NCBI GenBank assembly: GCA_964444795.1
Contig: CAYUIQ010000063.1
Location: forward strand, 1-37,506
Length of the DNA stretch: 37,506 nt
Reading direction: 5' to 3'
Origin: JABMRP01 sp964444795
GTDB lineage: Bacteria; Planctomycetota; Planctomycetia; Pirellulales; Thermoguttaceae
Below the pieces are notes generated by a model. The model had not been told where the DNA came from and searched no databases. It was given only the letters and a program-made list of their open reading frames with translations. Positions 32,996 through 37,506 of the stretch are shown here, piece after piece. The number at the start of each line of letters is the position of its first letter. Position 1 is the stretch's first letter. The translations under genes were made by a program, and so were the position numbers.

Positions 32996-33634
32996 TTACT
33001 TCGCCGGGCGGATCTTGATGTTTCGCCAGCGTACGAACATCGGCTCGGTACGGCCGCCGACGCCGTGGACTTGCAGGCCGATGATGCCCTCACGGCTTGC
33101 CTTTTCGTCGGTCAAGTCGGCCACGGCGGTGCCGTTGACCCAGGTCTTAATGTTGGTTCCCTTGGCCAGCACGCGGTACTCGTTCCAGCCTTCGTTCTTG
33201 ATCGTGTTCTTGACGCTCCGATCCTGGCTGAGCCAGCCGCAGCCGGTGGCTTCGCCGTAGATGTATCCCGACTCGCCGGGTGCCCATTCGATTTCAACCT
33301 GCGGCCCGTTCACGCGATCGTCCTTCTCGCGAATGTTGCTGCGGATCTGCACGCCGCTGTTGAGCCCCCGATCGACCTTCACCTCGAAGAGCAACTCGAA
33401 GTCGCCGAACCGTTCCTTGGTACACATGAACGAGTTCTGCGTATTGGGGACCGAATGGCCGACGACCACGCCGTCTTCCACCTTGTAGACCGCCTTGCCG
33501 CCGTGCTGTTCCCAGCCGGTCAGGTCCTTGCCGTTGAACAGTGATTGCCAACCGTCCTCGGCCATGGTCACGGATGTGCCGGCAGTAACGACGACCGCCA
33601 GGGCTACCAAGAGACTGAGATTCCAGCGTTTCAT
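32996..33634 (-). CDS. Exported DUF1080 / 3-keto-disaccharide hydrolase-family protein
   Basis: This is a 212-residue exported jellyroll protein. The ATG at 33634 follows AAAGGAC and opens a signal peptide (MKRWNLSLLVALAVVVTAGTSVTMA). DGWQSLFNGKDLTGWEQHGGKAVYKVEDGVVVG is the family signature start. FGDFELLFEVKVDRGLNSGVQIRSN, EWNEYRVLAKG-like (EGWNEYRVLAKG) and IGLQVHGVGGRTEPMFVRWRNIKI complete the fold. The Pfam family PF06439 is named for 3-keto-disaccharide hydrolysis, shown for some gut members; for this protein it is inference. A sigma70-like promoter lies at 33736-33708. It is divergent from the esterase gene. Confidence 0.92.
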   Translation of the reverse strand: MKRWNLSLLVALAVVVTAGTSVTMAEDGWQSLFNGKDLTGWEQHGGKAVYKVEDGVVVGHSVPNTQNSFMCTKERFGDFELLFEVKVDRGLNSGVQIRSNIREKDDRVNGPQVEIEWAPGESGYIYGEATGCGWLSQDRSVKNTIKNEGWNEYRVLAKGTNIKTWVNGTAVADLTDEKASREGIIGLQVHGVGGRTEPMFVRWRNIKIRPAK

Positions 33635-33707
33635 GTGGTTGTCCTTTCGTGAGGAGTTGAGCCCAGGCACTTGTGCCCGGCGTTTCGGATGCAACAAACC
33701 GCCCCTA

Positions 33708-33736
33708 AGTATAGGCACGCCGCCGCACAGATGCAA
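33708..33736 (-). promoter_or_regulatory. Sigma70-like promoter of the DUF1080 gene
   Basis: On the minus strand TTGCAT (33736-33731), a 17-base spacer and TATACT (33713-33708, 5/6) lie about 75 bases upstream of the ATG at 33634. The spacing is ideal. The direct repeat GATGCAACAAA occurs at 33689-33699 and 33730-33740 around the site. Confidence 0.55.
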
Positions 33737-33853
33737 CAAAACGAGCCCGCCTCCGCAATCCGGGCCGACCCTTGCCACAGCACGCCCGACGGGGGACAAT
33801 GGGGACTGTCAACAACCGCGTTTCGATTTGCTCCCGCGAGAGAGGGCCACCCG

Positions 33854-34744
33854 ATGAGATCAGCCACACTGTCCACGGCCGTACTTGCCGTCTTTCTGCT
33901 CGCTAACCAGACCGTTTCGGCCGCCAAGCCGCGTGCGAGTTTCGAGGTCCGGCCGAATGTTGAGAAGAAGGAGATCGTCTACAAGACGGTCGGCGACATG
34001 CAGTTGAAACTGCATGTCTTCCAGCCCAAGGGCCGATCGCCGCGGGAGCGATTGCCGGCCATCGTCTTCTTCTTCGGTGGCGGATGGAACGGCGGCAGCC
34101 CGGCGCAGTTCTTCCCGCAGTCCGACTACCTGGCCTCGCGTGGCATGGTCGCCATTTCGGCCGAATATCGCACGAAGGGCAACGGCGGCGTCACGCCGTT
34201 TGAGTGTGTCAACGACGGCAAAAGCGCCATCCGCTACGTTCGCGCCCATGCCGAGCAGCTTGGCATCGACCCGGACAAACTGGCCGCCGGCGGCGGTTCG
34301 GCGGGCGGGCACGTTGCCGCGGCCACGGGCACGCTCGCGGGTCTTGAGCCGGAAGGCGAAGACGCGTCGATCAGCTCCCGGCCCAACGCCATGGTGCTCT
34401 TCAACCCGGTGTACGACAACGGCCCCGGCGGCTACGGCCATTCGCGCGTCGCCGACCGGTACAAGGAGATCTCCCCGTTTCACAATATCGACCAGCAGAC
34501 ACCACCGGCGATCGTCTTCTTCGGCACCGAAGAGAAGCTCGTCCCCCGGGCAACGTCCGACGCATTCAAGGCGAAGATGGAAGAGATCGGCATCCGTAGC
34601 GAATTGTTCTATTACGAAGGCCAACCGCACGGCTTCTTCAACTTTGGCCGTAGCGACAATGTCTACTTCATCAAGACGATGATCGAGGCCGACAAGTTCC
34701 TCCGTTCGCTCGGTTACTTGAAGGGCGATCCGCAACTAGACTAA
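33854..34744 (+). CDS. Exported alpha/beta-hydrolase (BD-FAE/HSL-type esterase)
   Basis: This is a 296-residue exported esterase-like enzyme. The ATG at 33854 starts a signal peptide (MRSATLSTAVLAVFLLANQTVSA). FFGGGWNGG (73-81) is the oxyanion-hole motif. The nucleophile is Ser149 in AAGGGSAGGH. The acid is probably Glu226 or Glu227 in FFGTEEKLVP, and the base is His259 in GQPHGFFN. LHVFQPKG at 53-60 and YRTKGNGGVTPFECVNDGKSAIRYVR are typical of bacterial feruloyl/acetyl-ester hydrolases. It probably removes acyl groups from polysaccharide; the substrate is not visible. The sugar-isomerase-like gene follows 36 bases later, probably one operon. Confidence 0.9.
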   Translation: MRSATLSTAVLAVFLLANQTVSAAKPRASFEVRPNVEKKEIVYKTVGDMQLKLHVFQPKGRSPRERLPAIVFFFGGGWNGGSPAQFFPQSDYLASRGMVAISAEYRTKGNGGVTPFECVNDGKSAIRYVRAHAEQLGIDPDKLAAGGGSAGGHVAAATGTLAGLEPEGEDASISSRPNAMVLFNPVYDNGPGGYGHSRVADRYKEISPFHNIDQQTPPAIVFFGTEEKLVPRATSDAFKAKMEEIGIRSELFYYEGQPHGFFNFGRSDNVYFIKTMIEADKFLRSLGYLKGDPQLD

Positions 34745-34780
34745 TCCGAACAAACTTCAAACCATCAAAAGGAAGGCGCC

Positions 34781-35653
34781 ATGCGCGACTTTGCCAACGA
34801 CGGAAATCAATCTCGACGTAACTTCCTCAAGGCGGCCGGGCTCGGTACGGCGGCTTGTATGACCTGCCTCAGTGGCGGGACGACGTCGAAGCTGGCCGGC
34901 GCCGCGGAGCCGGACAAGCGCAAACGGCCGCTGACCCTGTCGCTGGCCTCCTACACGACGCGCAAGTTCGATCTCGACCAAACACTGGTTATTGCCAAGC
35001 GCGCGGGCCTGGAGGTCATTTGCCTCAAATCGTTCCATCTGCCGATGGACGCCACGGCCGAGCAAATCGCCGCCGTGAAGGCGAAGGTCGAGGACGCGGG
35101 GTTCAAGCTCTACGGCGGTGGCGTGATCGGGCTGAAGAATCAGGAGCAGATCGACCAGGCCTTCGAGTACGCCAAAGCGGCCGGCATGACCAAGATCATC
35201 GGCGCTCCCGTGCCCGACATGCTGCCGGCGATCGAGAAGAAGGTCCAGCAATACGACATCGAGGTTTGCATCCACAACCACGGCCCGGGCGACAGCCACT
35301 TCCCCACGCCGGCGATCGGTTACGAGAAGATCAAGGATCTCGACAAGCGGATCGGCTTCTGTCACGACATCGGCCACACGGCCCGATTCGGTGCCGACCC
35401 GGTCGCCGAGACGAAACAGTTCGCCGACCGGATGCTCGATTTCCACTTCAAGGACGTCACCGAAGCCACCAAGAGCGGACACGCCACCCCCTGCGGACGC
35501 GGCGTAATCGACCTGCCGGCCATGGTCCGCACGCTGATCGAGATCGACTACCGCGGTTACGTGTCGTTTGAATATGAGGAGCACGCCGACGACCCGCTAC
35601 CCGGGCTGGCCGAGTCGGTCGGCTACGTTCGCGGGTTGATGGATGCGATGTAA
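34781..35653 (+). CDS. Tat-exported sugar phosphate isomerase/epimerase-like TIM-barrel protein
   Basis: This is a 290-residue AP-endonuclease-2/xylose-isomerase-type TIM barrel. The ATG at 34781 has AAGGAAGG upstream. The Tat signal is SRRNFLKAAG (11-20) with a lipobox-like TCLSGG nearby. LSLASYTTRKFDLDQTLVIAKRAGLEVICLK starts the barrel. Metal-site regions are VCIHNHGPGD, FCHDIGHTARFG and MLDFHFKDV. The late VSFEYEEHADDPLPGLAESVGYVRGL is the C-terminal Glu strand. Such proteins act on sugars or keto-sugars and in planctomycetes often accompany DUF1080 and Gfo/Idh/MocA genes, so a 3-keto-sugar role is plausible but unproven. It is in an operon with the esterase. Confidence 0.92.
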   Translation: MRDFANDGNQSRRNFLKAAGLGTAACMTCLSGGTTSKLAGAAEPDKRKRPLTLSLASYTTRKFDLDQTLVIAKRAGLEVICLKSFHLPMDATAEQIAAVKAKVEDAGFKLYGGGVIGLKNQEQIDQAFEYAKAAGMTKIIGAPVPDMLPAIEKKVQQYDIEVCIHNHGPGDSHFPTPAIGYEKIKDLDKRIGFCHDIGHTARFGADPVAETKQFADRMLDFHFKDVTEATKSGHATPCGRGVIDLPAMVRTLIEIDYRGYVSFEYEEHADDPLPGLAESVGYVRGLMDAM

Positions 35654-35859
35654 CCGTCGCATTGGGGTGGCTGGGGTCGGACTGCGAGGGACGAGCAGGA
35701 AGCCCCCAGATCGTTGAGCAAAAAGTTGCGAAACTCTGATGAAGTTTTTGTATTGTACCTGGAACTCCCCATGCCCGCACTTTCCGCCTACACAACACCG
35801 AAAACACAGCGTTGGTCCTCCTACAACGGAAACGATCGAAACGATCTACGATCGGTCTA

Positions 35860-36080
35860 CGATCGGGGTCAGTACGATCGGAGTACGATCGAGTACGATC
35901 GGGGTCAGTACGATCGAGTACGATCGGGGTCAGAGTACAGTACGATCGGGGTCAAGTACGATCGGGGTCAGGCTTGGAGTACGATCGGGGTCAAGTACGA
36001 TCGGGGTCAGGCTTGCACTTTACACTTTAACCATTAAAGTACGATCGGGGTCAGGCTTGCACTTTACACTTTAACCATTA
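35860..36080. repeat. CGATCGGGGTCA array with perfect 44-bp tandem duplication
   Basis: Eight exact copies of the 12-mer CGATCGGGGTCA occur at 35860, 35896, 35921, 35943, 35959, 35982, 35998 and 36042, with diverged forms (CGATCGGAGTA, CGATCGAGTA) in between. Spacing is irregular, so it is not a CRISPR. A 44-bp unit ending CACTTTAACCATTA is present at 35993-36036 and again at 36037-36080 without change. All three forward frames stay open and give repetitive peptides, which argues against coding. Confidence 0.88.
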
Positions 36081-36099
36081 CGCCCTTCCCTTCTGGTTC

Positions 36100-36150
36100 T
36101 AAAGTGCAAAGCGCAAGCCTGACCCCGACTTCCTGTGACCCCGACTTCCC
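36100..36150. repeat. Inverted copies of the array motif
   Basis: TAAAGTGCAAAGCGCAAGCC followed by TGACCCCGA, then a second TGACCCCGACTTCC, are the reverse complement of the array unit TCGGGGTCA-GGCTTGCACTTTA. The array therefore faces its own complement across about 20 bases and can fold into a large stem. Confidence 0.75.
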
Positions 36151-36194
36151 CCTGTATCCAAGTCGAGAACGAGTTGAAAAAGAGAAGAAAGGGG

Positions 36195-36411
36195 GCTCAC
36201 GCTGAGACGCGGGGCTCGCGGAGGGCGAGTACGAGGGGGCGGCATAACGAGGTGACTGAAGGTAGGAGTGTTGATTACTTTTTTGGCGAAGAGTTGCCAA
36301 ATGGCGAAGTCCAACGCATTGCGAACAAATTCTTAGAACAACACGGTGTATTACATATACCAGCCAAGAATCTCCAAGAACTCCTCCGCGAGCCCCGCGC
36401 CTCTGCGTGAG
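36195..36411. repeat. 217-bp inverted-repeat cassette (CTCCGCGAGCCCCGCG arms)
   Basis: The left arm 36196-36223 and right arm 36384-36411 pair over 28 bases with two mismatches. The enclosed 160 bases are visibly AT-richer than the rest of the window and contain a small open frame. The arms resemble a common intergenic repeat type (CTCACGCAGAGGCGCGG...). It looks like an insertion cassette or MITE. Confidence 0.75.
36252..36410 (+). CDS. Small hypothetical ORF or gene fragment inside the cassette
   Basis: From a GTG at 36252 the frame encodes about 52 residues, including DYFFGEELPNGEVQRIANKFLEQHGVLHIPAKNLQELLREP. This is protein-like (amphipathic helices, no repeat character), and its codon use is AT-richer than its neighbours. 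The last residues (PRASA) come from the right repeat arm. The same frame extends upstream through repeats to 36135. It may be a fragment of a foreign gene carried or broken by the element. I do not recognise it, and no ribosome binding site is convincing. Confidence 0.35.
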   Translation: MTEGRSVDYFFGEELPNGEVQRIANKFLEQHGVLHIPAKNLQELLREPRASA

Positions 36412-36470
36412 GTCCCGGCGCCAAGGACCGGAACACCAAAGTTCCGGGGACGGAACACGAGTTCCAGCAA

Positions 36471-36515
36471 CTGGGGGCTCGTTTCTCGTTCCTCGCAACT
36501 CGACCCCAGGCACCC
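36471..36515. repeat. GGGTGCCTGGGGTCGAG element, solo inverted arm (copy 3)
   Basis: CTGGGGGCTC at 36471 through GACCCCAGGCACCC ending at 36515 corresponds to one side of the 89-bp element at 23790-23878. It faces the opposite way to the solo arm at 35664-35709. Confidence 0.8.
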
Positions 36516-36614
36516 TATGTGCCGGGGCTGAACGTCTGGCGTGTTGCGTCGGCCGCTTCTTGGAACTAAACTGTTACTGTACACCCCCCGTCCACACTGA
36601 TCGAGGTACTCCCA

Positions 36615-37394
36615 ATGAAACTCTGGCAAACATCGGCCGTTGCGATTCTCGTTTTGCTCACCGCCAGCACGGCAGTTCGGGCCGAGGAGGAAGAATGGAC
36701 CCAACTCTTCAACGGCAAGGACCTCAGCGGATGGAAGATCAAGATCACCGGCTTCGAGTTGGGCGATAACCATCTCGATACGTTTCGCGTCGAGGACGGG
36801 GTCATCAAGGTGAACTACGACAAGTACGAGCAATTCGACGGCAAGTTCGGACATCTGTTTTACGAAAAGCCGCTGTCGAACTACATGCTCCGCGTCGAGT
36901 ATCGATTCGTGGGCGAGCAGTCGCCCGGCGGTCCGGGTTGGGCGTTTCGCAATAGCGGCATCATGGTCCATGGGCAAACGCCCGAGAGCATGAGGAAGGA
37001 CCAAAACTTTCCCGTCTCCATCGAAGTACAGCTCCTGGGCGGCGGCGGCACGGGCGAGCGAACCACCGCCAATGTCTGCACGCCGGGTACCCATATCGTC
37101 ATGGATGGGAAGCTCGTCACGCGCCACTGCAACAGTTCGACTTCCAAAACCTACCACGGCGACCAATGGGTCACCATCGAGGTGGAAGTGCGCGGCGGCA
37201 AGATCATCAAGCACATCATGGACGGCGAGACGGCGATGCAGTACACCGAACCGCAAATAGACGAAAAAGACGCCGACGCCCAAAAACGGATCGTCGACGG
37301 CAATAAGATCCTCACCGGCGGCTCGATCTCGCTCCAAGCCGAGAGCCATCCGGTGGAATTTCGCAAGATAGAAATGCGAAAGCTCGATCATTGA
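36615..37394 (+). CDS. Exported DUF1080 / 3-keto-disaccharide hydrolase-family protein
   Basis: This is a 259-residue exported jellyroll protein. The ATG at 36615 follows GAGGT and opens a signal peptide (MKLWQTSAVAILVLLTASTAVRA). EEWTQLFNGKDLSGWKIKITGFELGDN is the family start. FGHLFYEKPLSNYMLRVEYRF, RNSGIMVHGQTPESM, SIEVQLLGGGGTGERTTANVC and GGSISLQAESHPVEFRKIEMRKL complete it. Compared with the protein at 32996-33634 it has a longer middle loop with Cys residues, so they are distant paralogues with probably different substrates. It is preceded by the repeat island and followed by another copy of the GGGTGCCTGG element. Confidence 0.93.
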   Translation: MKLWQTSAVAILVLLTASTAVRAEEEEWTQLFNGKDLSGWKIKITGFELGDNHLDTFRVEDGVIKVNYDKYEQFDGKFGHLFYEKPLSNYMLRVEYRFVGEQSPGGPGWAFRNSGIMVHGQTPESMRKDQNFPVSIEVQLLGGGGTGERTTANVCTPGTHIVMDGKLVTRHCNSSTSKTYHGDQWVTIEVEVRGGKIIKHIMDGETAMQYTEPQIDEKDADAQKRIVDGNKILTGGSISLQAESHPVEFRKIEMRKLDH

Positions 37395-37449
37395 GGGCGT
37401 GCTTCGAAATGCGTACGATGGGCTAGTACTCAGTAACAGTGATATTGAT

Positions 37450-37506
37450 GGGTGCCTGGTGGTCGAGCGCAGCGAGCCCCCAGTTCGTTGCCTTCTGGGG
37501 GCTCGC
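37450..37506. repeat. GGGTGCCTGG-type element (copy 4, cut by window end)
   Basis: Starts GGGTGCCTGGTGGTCGAGC, with GAGCCCCCAG and CTGGGGGCTC as in copy 1, and runs off the window edge before its second terminal repeat. It lies 56 bases after the DUF1080 gene. Confidence 0.8.

Larger units (their letters stand above)
35664..36515. other. Composite repeat island bounded by inverted GGGTGCCTGG-type arms
   Basis: The 961 bases between the isomerase-like and DUF1080 genes are mostly repeats. A solo arm of the GGGTGCCTGGGGTCGAG element lies at 35664-35709 and an opposite-facing one at 36471-36515. Between them are the CGATCGGGGTCA array, inverted copies of that motif, a nested inverted-repeat cassette (36195-36411) and a 7-bp hairpin CCGGAAC/GTTCCGG (36428-36447). 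Apart from one small ORF in the cassette there is no credible coding sequence. Confidence 0.7.

Noticed and set aside
35714..36074. Three overlapping forward open frames encoding YDRGQ-, TIGV- and RSGS-type repetitive peptides
   Set aside because: All three frames are open only because the repeat unit lacks stops; peptides are simple repeats with no start signals.
35860..36080. CRISPR array
   Set aside because: Copies of the 12-mer are spaced irregularly, the intervals are repeat-derived, and there are no cas genes.
1..37506. tRNA, rRNA, riboswitch or prophage genes
   Set aside because: No cloverleaf with TTCGA arms, no conserved riboswitch core and no phage structural or integrase genes were seen by eye; a tRNAscan/Infernal run would be decisive.

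Overview
The window looks like chromosomal DNA from a GC-rich planctomycete, most likely of the Pirellulales type. This is inferred from gene content, not from a marker gene. Indicators are a DUF1559-type start (GFTLVELLVVIAII), many secreted LamG, discoidin and glycosidase-like proteins, a PEP-CTERM protein, Tat-exported Gfo/Idh/MocA and sugar-isomerase-like proteins, two DUF1080 (3-keto-disaccharide hydrolase family) proteins, and very many short intergenic inverted repeats. I saw no rRNA, tRNA, CRISPR array or prophage.

Layout. 0-6 kb: a truncated DUF1559 gene, then two large secreted carbohydrate-active proteins facing each other (LamG plus glycosidase-like, and an alpha-glucuronidase-like GH67-type protein). 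6-9.6 kb: a cold-shock protein, an SGNH hydrolase, and a signalling pair made of a response regulator fused to an anti-sigma-type ATPase followed by an FHA protein. 10-12.2 kb: a PEP-CTERM surface protein with LamG and three discoidin-like domains. 12.3-13.6 kb: a REP-associated tyrosine transposase (RAYT) bracketed by paired REP palindromes, plus other repeats. 13.7-15.9 kb: an imuA-imuB mutagenesis operon behind a promoter that carries a LexA-like palindrome. 16-18.6 kb: a POTRA-domain protein without a recognisable barrel. 19-23.7 kb: a parallel beta-helix protein, a formylglycine-generating-enzyme-like protein, a small membrane protein and a Tat-exported oxidoreductase. 24-29 kb: a four-gene leftward cluster (flippase-like, GT2, GT-C-like membrane protein, TIGR01777 epimerase-like), probably for envelope glycan modification. 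29-31.7 kb: an AI-2E-type transporter and a DUF4173/DUF4153-like membrane protein. 31.7-37.4 kb: an M14 carboxypeptidase-like protein, two DUF1080 proteins, an esterase and a sugar-isomerase-like protein, with a repeat island at 35.66-36.5 kb.

How it fits together. Most exported proteins suit a particle- or polysaccharide-degrading lifestyle: surface binding (LamG, discoidin), deglycosylation, deacylation, and oxidation/3-keto-sugar processing. Regulation visible in the sequence is limited to the imuAB SOS-like promoter, a few sigma70-like promoters and one good terminator.

The most interesting non-genic signal is the density of different repeat families between genes. The RAYT/REP locus is the clearest complete system: the gene, four REP ends with GTAG heads, and a stop codon that lies inside one REP. 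The 35.66-36.5 kb island is the least explained: eight copies of a 12-mer, a perfect 44-bp tandem duplication, inverted copies of the same motif, and a nested inverted-repeat cassette with an AT-richer small ORF.
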